A stretch of DNA of 64,000 nt, from NCBI GenBank assembly GCA_008933995.1, contig WARS01000071.1:8767018-8831017 (forward strand). Direction: 5' to 3'. This DNA comes from Datnioides undecimradiatus (Eukaryota; Chordata; Actinopteri; Lobotiformes; Datnioididae). Under the pieces are notes generated by a model, which did no database searches, was not told the DNA's origin, and worked only from the letters and a program-made list of their open reading frames with translations. Within the stretch, counting starts at the first letter, position 1. Each line of letters starts with the position of its first letter. The position numbers and the translations under genes are program-made. Of this stretch, positions 24,101-36,100 are shown one piece after another.

Positions 24101-27100
24101 CTGAACTTGAGCTTTTCATTGTTCATTGTCATTAAAAAGCATACCAAGATTGTCCGTTAAACAGAATCTGTTTTTAGGTTGTTTTCCAATACATTCTGGG
24201 ATAAAGCATTTCATTTTTTAATCTTCTTAGTCAAATATTGTGGCACATATTGAGCACACCAGGTTTAGCTGTCTAGGTTTTATAGTAGAGGTTGTTAACA
24301 AGTTGTTTCAATATAAATCCCTGTCACACTATTGTTACTAAGCCCAAATGATCCTAATCTGCTTCTTGTTAACCAAGGATCATGATGAGGCTAGGTTAAT
24401 GGGGGAAAGAGGAAATTGTATTTAGAAACACTAAGCTGCAGTGAGAGACGAAGTCAAAGTTGTTTTTTTTAAATGCAATTCATCTGCCATAATTAGGACT
24501 AATGTTGAAACCTGTTCCTCTTCTAATAAGTTTACTCCTCTCACTGGTTCGCTAATCTTAGAGACTTAAACATCAGGTGAAGACCTGTGAGCTGCTGTGA
24601 GAATAAGGAGAACTAGATAAGGTAGATTGGATGGTGTTTAGAAGGTGACTTGGGACAGCTGCTTGGTCATTTTATAGATCCAACTGGGCCAGTGTCCAAA
24701 AACATTTTAGTCCTAAGGTTTCTCACTGAAGTATATTGCCTGTTATCTTTGCTTTTCTGCATTGTTACTGGCCTGTTATGTAGTGTGTGTGAGCATTCAG
24801 CCAAAAGTAAAAGTCTGTTCATTTTATGGAGGGGACTGAATAGGCAAAAGGTTTTTAGTGATATACAATAGTTGTTTGACAGTACATAAAATTGATTGGT
24901 CAGTATGTACCTTGGTTTTGCTGAATTTTCACAATGACTGAGTATGGTTACATATCTACAGCAATAAACACCACTATAGCTTTAGTTATTGCTTTGGTTT
25001 GTATCTGCATTCAGGTTATGCTGTCACGAGTAACGTGCTCAAAGTGTTTCCACGAACCAGTCTGACTTAAGTTAAACAATGTCAGCGTGTAATTTGATAT
25101 CGTTGTCCATTGTCATTGTAACTAACTGGGAAACCATTAAGCTTCTGGTCGCTCATTTGTGTCTGCCTTTCAGATGGCAGCAACACAACATAAACTTGAC
25201 TAACCTGGTTTACCAGGCTTACCCAACTTACATGCTACTTACATGCAGAACTGATGCACTGGCAAAACTTAATGGGTAAAACTCGCGCTATATAATTCCT
25301 GTTCATAATTTGAAAGTAGACATAAATAGTTCAACAGTAATTGTTTAGGTCACAGGGTGTACCAGACTGAGGATAATGCATACAGAATTACCATCCTGCA
25401 CTGAATGGTTTGGGACAAATACTGTATCATCACACTCCTGATAATAAACAAAGCAATACACAAACAGATGACAGTTAGCAACTTTTTATTTTCAAATCTT
25501 TGTTTAAGGTTTTCCCATATCTCATCTCATATCATAGAGTTTATCAATATATTCATAAATCTGTATTTAAAAAGGTAGTAGTGTATAGTCAGCAGTTATT
25601 TCTGAAAATCTGTTCACCTCTTCTAAGGCTCCTGAAATTATCTGTCCGTATCTTACTTGGCTAAAAGCTTGTGTAAGATCATTCACACCCTTAATTTGGT
25701 GAATGTAATTTCAGTTATGAGATGGGGAGAATCCATCTTGATAAATGTCATGACTCACCGCTTTGCCTTTCTAAAGCAATTTGTAGCTGAAACTGTGTTT
25801 GTAAGATAGAGTTTTCAGCATCAGAGTTTGTGTGCTTGAAGTTTTGTTTGCTTGTAAACATGATCAGCATCTATCACTCACTTGTTTATCTTTGTATTTC
25901 TGCATGCACTTGTGTGAATTTGTTAGATGTCTCTGGGATTGATGGACCAGAGAGGTGGCCTGCCTCAACACCTCCCCCCCACTTGGGGCAATCTGATTCT
26001 ATTAGTGGATAATCAATAGCAGACACTCCGTATGCTATAGCCCTTTCAACCTCTGTAGCTATACTCTGCATTATTTTATCAAGCAAAAAATGCCCCCCTG
26101 AAGAAAAATCAGCTACACCATTCTGTTAGCAAACAGATTTGACTCATCTATCTGCTCACAACTGTTCCTACACTGCATCTTTGAACACTCCACTAGTGTT
26201 TGTGGTGATATTTCAGCACAACAAATTGTTTTTGTTTTTTTACGCTTCTGTTCATGGCAGATATTTCAGTTTTAATGGTAAATCCTTTGACATGCTTGCA
26301 GAGATCTTAACTGTTTAGTTGTTATGTTTGTTGGCGAGCTGGATACTCCAGAACGATTTTCACATGAAGGATGGTTATTGTTTTGCAGATTTGTGTTGTG
26401 TTGTGTGTGTTTTCTCTGCTCTCTGCATGAGACTGATAGGCCAGTAATCAAGCTTGATTAGCAATGCTGACTACAAATGATGTAAATACTTAAAAGTAGA
26501 CTATGAGCTGCACTGAATTACAAAATATCCACTTTGCATGACTGTAAAGCACCTGGATTGATATCATCTACCACTGCATACCATACATTCTGTAGCATAG
26601 GTGGCCGTGCAGTTCAAATTCCAATCTAAGGCAGTGTTTGTACCCAGAGAATTATATTATACATAATGAATTATTTCATTACCTGACAGGAAATTAACTA
26701 GATCCTTTTCTATCAAAGTCTTACAGCTTTGTTTTGTCTCAGGTAAAATAGCTGAGGTGATAGTCATCCCCGTCCAGTAAGACTGTTTCTTGTTAGATGG
26801 ACAGCACGCATTAAAGACAGCATGTGACATTAGGCAAAAAACACATCGTTTTGCAATTACATGGTATATTTGTCAACAAGGTTCCCAGGACTAATATTTT
26901 AATCTATTATCTGATTGCTTTAATGCCCAGAACCCCCATGTTTTGGTATCTCACTCTGATTATCTCAGTCTGATTGTCTATTTTGCTGTATGAGCCACCA
27001 GAATTGTGCAACTAATAGAGCTCAGCACACAGACATAGTGGGTGGCAGCACAGTGTAGCACAGCTTTATAGATTGCTTCCTGCTAATGTCACAATCTATT

Positions 27101-30100
27101 TTTCCTGTCCCTGCTGCCCGGTATGGTTTTCTTTGTGTGAGTTTAACCTCGCCTGGGCGGCTCCACACTCTGCTGTGGCCAGCTCAGCCTTTTCTTTAGT
27201 GAAGTGTACAGTGCAGGGCTTGATAAGATTCTGAAAACATACATTTCCACCAACACTGTGTGCAGCTCCATTCTGACTTCAAATGTAATGCAATAATGAG
27301 TAACTGTTAAAAGCTCACACTCCTGACAGTAACTTTGAAGCATTTAATGATTGTCATATGTAAATTGGTGCTTCTGTGACGTGATTGTCTGGTATGTATG
27401 TTTCTGTGTGTGTGCGTCTTGGGTGTGACATTCTCCTAGTGTCTCAGTGTGCACATGTATCTGTCTGTGTATCTCGCCATGCTGTGCACAACACCTCTGA
27501 GCCTACATGTTGCTTCTGAATTATGCAGAAGCCCCAATGTCTGCTGAAAGGGGAAACAGAAGAGGAAGAGCAAATGGAGGTGTGGGGGGGTTGTGATGGG
27601 TGTGTGTGTGTGTTGGGGTGGGGGGGGTATTTGATTTGGGCTTGGGGAACTCTGTGGTGGGGCTGAGGGGTTTTTAAAGAAAAAAGCAGCAGGATTCCTG
27701 AAAGATGAGAGCAGAGATGATGAGATGAGGGGGTGAGAAGGATAAAGCAGTGCTGTCAAGAGAAGAGGGGAGGGAGGCTGCTATGTTCAGGGGTTAAAAT
27801 ACACTTTAAGCTGTCTATCTCATTCCTAACTGTCTCTCTTTTTAGACCTGTGGTTCAGGTAAACTTTGTTCCATGTGCTGCTCTGTGCAGCAAAGAGCAC
27901 TTGGGGATAACCCAGCCCAACTTGGCCCCAGCCTTCCATTGCTCAGCGTGCCTCAGTAGAAAAGGTTTTCTCTGCAGAACTGAATAATTCATTGGACTTT
28001 AGAAGAGTGCAGTGAAAATCCCCACCCCCCACACACTTGCACACAAAATCTGATATGCCACATTCACACACGCACACACACAATGCTTTATCATCATATC
28101 CCTTCACTATTCAACACATAGCATCACAGCACATCTTGCTTCATTGCTAATTTTTAAGGTTATTCAGGCTGATTCCATATTTGTTTTGCTGTTTCATCTC
28201 AGAGAGTTCACTGTGGTTGAATAATTAAATAGATTAGATCTCGCTAGGTTGTGTTCATCGCATTCCACCGTCTGTGTCGTCCGTCTCTATGAGGGGTGGG
28301 GTCGTGTCTCTAGTCCATGCTCACTGCTGACTGCACGTGTGCGCTTGTTACATAAGTCGTTGCTGTGGTGGTTTAAAAAAAAAAGGGAAAATCACTGTAG
28401 AAACCCAAGGCAATATCTAGAGCAAGGTGCTCTCAGAGTGGGGTCATCTTCACAGGGAGGAGAGGGAAGCGATTGAAAGGGAGCGGTGACTGAAGATGTG
28501 TTCCTGTATGTGTGTGGGGGATGTCTGGTTATAGAGGAGGGAGTGGTTGATGTTCGGGGTGCAGAGAGGGAGACAGATTGCAGATATGGGGGATGGGGGG
28601 AAGCAAAAGGTAGTGGATGAGCGAGACCGCAAGCAACTGAAGGAGATGAAGAAAGCTGTAAGAGATCGATGACACATAACCTTTAGCTGCAGTGTGTAGT
28701 GGGTGTGGCCATGTTAATGTCTGGGTTCACCCCCCCTCCCGTCACTGTTTTTTGTCACCCTTTAATGTCTCATTACCCAGCTGCTGTGTTTTTGATAAAT
28801 TTAAACTACATCTGAAGCATTACATCTGGAATTATACTTGAAATATCACAGGCATGCATAATATTTAGGCTGCATCTTGTTATTACTTGAAAGAGCCACT
28901 GGATTCTCCCCCTACATACAAACTACTGTCATTAGCTGTGATATACATATGGTCCAATTAGAGACGTGTATATGGCTCAAAGACTGACACTAACCCCCCC
29001 TCACTCATTCTGTCCCACATGCTAAAACATACTGGATGCATGAATTTAAAGTGTGCAGGGAAGTGCCTCCAAGGAGAAGGCCTCTTCCATCTGGTTGTTC
29101 CGCTAAAGTAAATAAGATATAATAAGTTTCTTATCATTAGGGCTTAATATTAATTATTTCTTTCCGGTGCATCTGTTGTCTTTTCTCTAGGATCGTAAGC
29201 TGTCAAAAGTGGAACGGCAGCGCTTCAAGGAAGAAGCAGAGATGTTGAAGGGACTTCAGCATCCCAACATTGTCCGTTTCTATGACTTTTGGGAGTCACC
29301 CCTTAAAGGGAAGAAGTGCATTGTTTTAGTAACAGAGTTGATGACATCAGGAACACTAAAAACGTGAGTGCTAATGAAGGCAGACTGTTTTAGATCATTT
29401 CTCTGAAACTATTTATCCCTTTAACACTGGTTGATGTTAACTTGCCTTTTCACATACCACAGCTATTGTATGTGCTATAGTGTTTATTTTAATATATTTT
29501 GAAACTTACATGATAGTGAGAATATCTGTTTCCCTCTCCTTTCTACAGCTATCTGAAGCGTTTCAAAGTGATGAAGCCCAAGGTACTGAGGAGCTGGTGC
29601 AGACAGATTTTGAAAGGCCTTCACTTTCTCCACACCAGGACCCCTCCTATCATCCATAGGGACCTCAAATGTGATAACATCTTCATCACTGGACCTACTG
29701 GCTCAGTCAAGATAGGGGATTTAGGACTGGCAACACTTAAGGCAGCTTCTTTTGCTAAGAGTGTCATAGGTAGAAGACTTTGAAATGTATATTTGCAGAT
29801 TAATGGGTCTCACATGAACGAAGTAAGTGACATTTCCATTTGGCACTCATCTCTTTCAGGCACCCCAGAGTTCATGGCTCCGGAGATGTATGAGGAACAC
29901 TATGATGAGGCTGTGGATGTCTACGCCTTTGGCATGTGTATGCTAGAGATGGCCACTTCAGAGTACCCCTACTCCGAATGTCAGAATGCTGCTCAGATAT
30001 ACCGCAAAGTCACAAGTGTGAGTCCAGAGTCTGTACATAAAAAATGCAGTGTGAAAATCTGCCATACTGCAGATTTCACAGAAACAATTTCAGCCATCCA

Positions 30101-33100
30101 AAATGATAATAATCAACTGTAATCAATGTGCTGATGTCATTTTATTTCCAAAATGGTCTATAAAAAAGCTTGGTTATACCAAGGTCTTCTAAAGGAGACC
30201 CTGTTTAGAGCTTGCTTTTTTAAAAAAAAATAATAATAATAATTCAGGGTTATTCTGTAAGGACTTGTAAGAAGGGGCATGGTAATGTCAAGGATATTGT
30301 TATTTTCACCACATACTAGGTTCAGGGAGTTTTAAATTATAGATATGCAGCTTTGGTAGAGTACAAGATTTGCTCTGTTGTTTTCAGCTAGGAGGATCCT
30401 CAGCCTTCAATTTCGTGGGTGAAGAATGTAATGAGCCATATGGAGTCACAGAGGGAGTCCAGATCTCCTTTGTTTTTTAGATAAAGCCTAAAGGCTCTAT
30501 TCCACTCCATTTCAATGGGTCTGTCACAGTTAGCAAATCACACCACAAACTGTTTTTAGATCAGAGGTTGTCTAAATTTATGATAGCCTTCCTGATTTGA
30601 TGAAGAGCATTGATTTTCCACTTTTAAAACTTGGCAGGGTTGGAATCTGAGAGATGACCTACTGTTAAAGGAGAGATGGCCTCAATAGCCATATTAATGT
30701 CAGGGCAGCATCAGTGCAGCTGTCTCAAGATACTGTTCTCTGCATTGTTACCATATGCATATTAGAGTGCCCTGCAGGGACCACTGCAGGATATTAATAG
30801 GAGATTGATCAAAGAGGAACCCTGATAGCTTTATACTACTCCCTGAACACATACAGCATGCAGCTGCATAATTGGTAGCAATGTTAACCCAGAGGATACT
30901 TTCTATTCTTACATGCAGAATGTGTCACTTTTTTTTAAGAATTAATGATGTCATCACGGTAGCTAATGCTGGACCACGAAGGCAGGCAAAATATGCCTGG
31001 GGAACGAAATAGATTTGTAAACACAGTCAGAGCTAGAGGAGATGATATAGCGTTACCAAAGGTCCCACCTTTTAAAAGTCATAAACCAACCAAAATTGAT
31101 CAAACACTCACTGTTGGAAAAAATGTCTATAGAAACTTACCAATGGCTGGTCTGGTCTGGTCTAATTGTAGCTTACAGTCAAAACAACAATGGGGCATAG
31201 AGACTTGGCTTGAGAGGTTTCTATGGATAATTTCATAATTTTTGGAATCCACCGTGTCTGACATAGATTCGTTATGGCCACAGCTGCTGTGCTCTCCTAA
31301 GGTCAAAGAGATTACAGGATGTGAATGTGTGAAGATTTGGGGTGGAGTGTTCTCTCTCTCTTCCTTTGTTTTTTTTTACTTGGTGATGTTTTTTTCTTCA
31401 ATACAATATTCCTTCACGGCTTGTCCTTAGTAATTTGTTCATATTTCCCAATCGTCACAGGGAGTGAAGCCGGCCAGCTACAACAAGGTCATGGATCCTG
31501 AAATCAAGGAGATTATTGGGGAGTGTATCTGCCAAAAGAAAGAGGAGCGGTGAGTGGCTGTCCTCATCATTGTCCAGTGTCCCGTGCCCACAAGGTGCCC
31601 TCTCATCTTTCATGCCTTGTCTCACCTCCCCCGCTCCATTGCTGTGGCGCTGACAGTTGGGCTCTCAGCAGCAATGCAGTCTCCCACCATATCTGCAGGG
31701 TGCCTTTCATTTCTGTTACATAATGAGTTTGTGTATAGAGGGGGAAATAGCCTTTAATTAGCCTCCAGTAGTGTTTTTTTTTTTGTTTGTTTGTTTGTTT
31801 TTTTGGAAGCATGATGGGGTTCAGTGAGTGACTTTGTCTCAGTAGCACAGGTAATCCATGTCCATGTATAATTTAATTACTCTGTTAAGGTCAAGATATC
31901 TTTTCACCATCCACACACCAGAATTCCTAACCACAGCTAACCACAGCTATCTGCAAACACTGTACAGCGCAGATAAGTGCCAGCATGTGTGTGTGTGTGG
32001 TATAAATTCTTTAGCTTTGGTATTCCTTTTCCCAGGTACACCATCAAGGACCTATTGAACCATGCTTTCTTTGCTGAGGACACCGGTGTAAGGGTGGAGC
32101 TAGCTGAGGAGGATGATGGGAAAAAGGCCTCTATAGCCCTGAAACTGTGGGTGGAAGACCACAAGAAGTTGAAAGGGAAGTACAAGGAGAGCGGGGCCAT
32201 CGAGTTCACATTTGATCTGGAAAAGGAGGTCCCTGAAGTTGTGGCACAAGAGATGGTGAGTGATTAATTGATAGTCAGATGAACTTGTAAAAACAGAAAC
32301 ATATTTGTAGATAAATATGGAGTTGGAGTCCTGTGAGTTATGTACGTCTTTGTTTACATTGTGCTCTCTTGTGGTCTCAGTGTACCGTAAATACATTTGA
32401 TGTCATCTGGACATGTTCAACCTTTTCAAAATCCTTTGCATGATTTCAATTTCAGTAATATGTTTGTTGTAAGTGATGCAGTGTGTTATACTTTGCATGT
32501 CTTTGTGGCTTGGTGTGTTCTAGCTGCTGGCAGTACTCATATCTCATCATCGGGGAATGCACTTTGCTGGTGATAACTTGCCCTGCTCTTGCAGGAACAC
32601 AGTGATTGAGTGGGATTGTTTTTTTCCTTTTGTTTACATCTTTTTCTCCTGTTTTCTGGGCCGGGCCTTTATTGCAGGGCTCGTGGGTGCCTTATCTGAT
32701 GATGTTAAATTCTGTCAGTATGGAATCCAATAATAATGCAGGCATCAAGCCTTTATATTTAGGATTCTGCACCACCATGAAATTATTTATCAGGTAATAG
32801 GATTAAGAGAGGCTGATTTACCATCGCTCAACTGCACCTGGAGAATGTAAACATAATTGTGGTCAGGCTTTGTATTTTTACAGTTTGAAAAAAAACTTTG
32901 GGTGGCAAAAACTAAAACCAGTACAGAATGTTAGAGAGACCAAATCATCAGTGAGGCATGCAAACCAAGGTTGTTCCTCTGGGAATCTTCAAAATGGCCT
33001 CTCGCTTGGAAATACGTTTGTGTTAGGCCTATTTATTGCAACAGGATCAAGAAGCATTTGCACTGTTATCAGTTATTGTTCAAAGAAAACTATTGTATAC

Positions 33101-36100
33101 TAAACTGTACATAATTTGCAAGAAGAGTAAGGCAAGACAGTGGCCTGTGTCAGCTCAGAGGTCTGTATATTAATTACTTTAGCAAGGTGTGTTTTCCTTA
33201 AGCTTCAAGAGGGGCATTACTACTTAATGTTCTGCCAACTTATACAGGGACAGTGAGCAAGGACTTGCTGTTCTTCCCTTCTCCTTCTCCGTCTCGTGTT
33301 TCAGCCAACATCTTTCTTTTCATTGTTGCTCTGTCTGTGTCTCTCCCCCCCACACATCTTTGCTTTTTCTTGATTGCTCTCCCTCCCTCCATTTGTCTGT
33401 GCTATTTTGGCCTTGACCTGCCTGTGAGGCTGGGAGAAAAATTTAAGACCTCTCTCTAACAATTGCTATTGGGGATGAGAACGGACGTGTTGGCCAATAG
33501 CGCAGTGAGATTGTATGGCCAGTGTGATCTCATGCCAAATCACTCCTTATCCACTCTGAGTGATTTCTCTACAGACGGGCAACATGAGAGATGTGATTTG
33601 TCTCCACTGATGAGCCTGGATCGCCTCCTTTTTTGTCATTCATTCTAGCTTTTGTGCTAATGAGTCCTAATCCCCTACTGTGAGCTTTAAATTACATTTT
33701 TTTACCATGCATGCATACTGTGCATAATGCTGCACAATATATTAATGAATATCGTTAATTTTATTAGGCACAGCATAACTTCTTGGTTAGTGTTTTCTTG
33801 CATGAAATGTAACACTGGCCATCACATCATCAAAAGTATGGAAGAGGCTAAAGGCCAGTTTACAGATGGCTTTACCTTGTGTTCTCTCCTTTGTTTTTTT
33901 TTCCATGCACAACATGCCTTTTATGCATTGTGTCTTCATCTTTACTTGCACATGTAACAGCCCAGACAGTTCTGATGTGAACAATGAACCAAGCTGCTGA
34001 CAAAGGGAATAGTTCCCCACTGCTCTGATCCCCTTAAAATAGATTTTCTATTCCTTCCTTTTCCTACTCTTTCTCTCTCCCTCACACACTCCCCTTTTTA
34101 ATGCACCCTCTCTTCTCTCACATGCTACATTCTAAAAATATCCTGGAAGTCATGCTCTTCCCTTTTCTTTGTCAGGTGGAGTCTGGCTTCTTCCACGAGA
34201 GTGATGCTAAGACTGTGGGAAAGTCGATCAGGGACCGCGTGGCACTGATCAAATGGAGAAGGGAGCGAACTGTGTCTGCGGCAGCGGCAATGGATCAAGG
34301 TGAAGGGGGACACAGGACTCAGATGATACCATCTCAGGGCATCTCTGCTGGGCCTGCAAATGTAGGACAGCCTTTGCTGGAACCAGAAGAGCCAGAGGCA
34401 GACCAGCACAACAGGATGCGAAACCTACCAGCCAGTGCCACCTCAGTGACATGTAAGAGTTTCTGTTCTTGGCCACACAGAAGCTCATGAGCTTAATCTT
34501 TGACTTTCTTATGAGTGCGTGATTTGTGTGTCTCTGCAGCAGACAGCACACTTGACAGTGGCATGGGCTCCACTGTGTACTCAGACTCCCACAGCAGCCA
34601 GCAGAGTGTCCTCTACCAGTCCCTGCTGGAGCCTATCACTATGGCAACACAGCAGGTCTGTATCAGGAGCGTGCACACCCAGGTGGACCATGTACATTCA
34701 GATTTATTAAAATGCACACACTCTTTGAAAGAAGCTATCACTCACGTGGAACAAACTCAGGCGCCATATGTTCATCTGCACAGTCACCAAGCATACACAT
34801 ATTTGCATGTGCAGATTAGTCTTTATTAATGCAGTCATGCCCATAGATGCATAAGTATTCAGTTTACATTCATGTGTCATTTTAAGCAAGTTTGTTTGTT
34901 CTCATTTCATCGTACAGTTCTTTTTTGTTATGATCTCTTCATTTTGAGTAACATGTTTTAATTTTGAATTGCTCCTCTATCAGCACCAGAGCAGTAGCCC
35001 TTTTCTGACAGATCGACCTCACTCATGTGAAAAGGGGGAAGTATGGGGGGCAATGCTGAGCCCAGAGCTCAGGACTCGTTTGGGAGCTGCAGCTCGGAGA
35101 GGAAGTGCCCCTGTTATTGACACTCAAAGAGCAAACCATATTGCTAAACTCCATGCCCACATTCAGTATCCAAGATCAATTAGTCCAACTCCCACTGTAC
35201 CAGAGAACCAGTCAGAACTCAGCCCCTGTTGGCCTCACTCAGGGGATAAGGATGGGTTCCCCTCCCAGAGTGCTTTGCCGCTGCTGCAGGTCTCCCCTGT
35301 CTCTTCACCTTCTGAGTACCGCCGCCTCAGTGACACCAGCATCAGACCATCATCAGAAGCCACCAGAGAGAACTTAACGTTGCCTGTTCCAAGTGGACGC
35401 AGGCATTCTGACCTTAGTAGTCTGATGAGTCTAACGTCTCAGCACACTCACCATTTTGCAAAGCATAGAGGCCACACTTGCCAGGCCTGCCTCTCTTTGC
35501 TTCTTCTAAGGTCAAGAGAAGGGAACCTTCGACATCCTTCTGTTGTCATGCCAACACACCTCTGTCCATGTGACTTTAGACATCATTTGTCCTCTGGTGG
35601 ACCAGTAACCACCCCTGCTTATGGACGGCTGAAAGGTTCAAGTGATTGTTCGGATTTCTCACTGCTTCAGCAGTCCCTGTTCAATATAATCAACCGCAAA
35701 GCAGTCCCTTCTCACACTGCACCCACCCAAGCCTCCCTGCTACACTCCTCAGCTGCCCACAGGCCTGCGAGCAGTGATGTAGGCAGCAGCCAGACGAATC
35801 AGCACCTGAGTGGCAGTTTGGTTGGGGACCAAGAGCCCCTCGGGGACTGCGAGGATAGGTTCTGTGCCGAAAAGCAGCAAGTTACCAGGGCTGTTGGAGT
35901 GGTAGGTCACAATAGCAGAAAAGCTGCTTTAGTTTCCCATGAGGGGAACCCCTGCTTAACTGATTTCTCCTAGCCTGTAGGAGATAGAGCATTCTTCTGC
36001 ACGGAGCTGGTCTGATCGCCTGTCTACTGTCTGAGTCTTGCTGCCTGCGTAGGCCTAAAGATCTGACCGTCCTCTATATAAATGATAAGCTTGCTCGACA

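Larger units (their letters stand above)
15143..29190 (+). other. wnk2: wnk2 intron 1 (14 kb)
   Basis: The largest intron of the window. No additional splice-bounded coding exon was recognised. It holds poly(A) at 20766-20782, a poly(T) run near 23498, a G-rich tract at 27584-27627 and a CTCF-core-like site at 16500-16513. No intact transposon ORF was seen. Confidence 0.7.
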
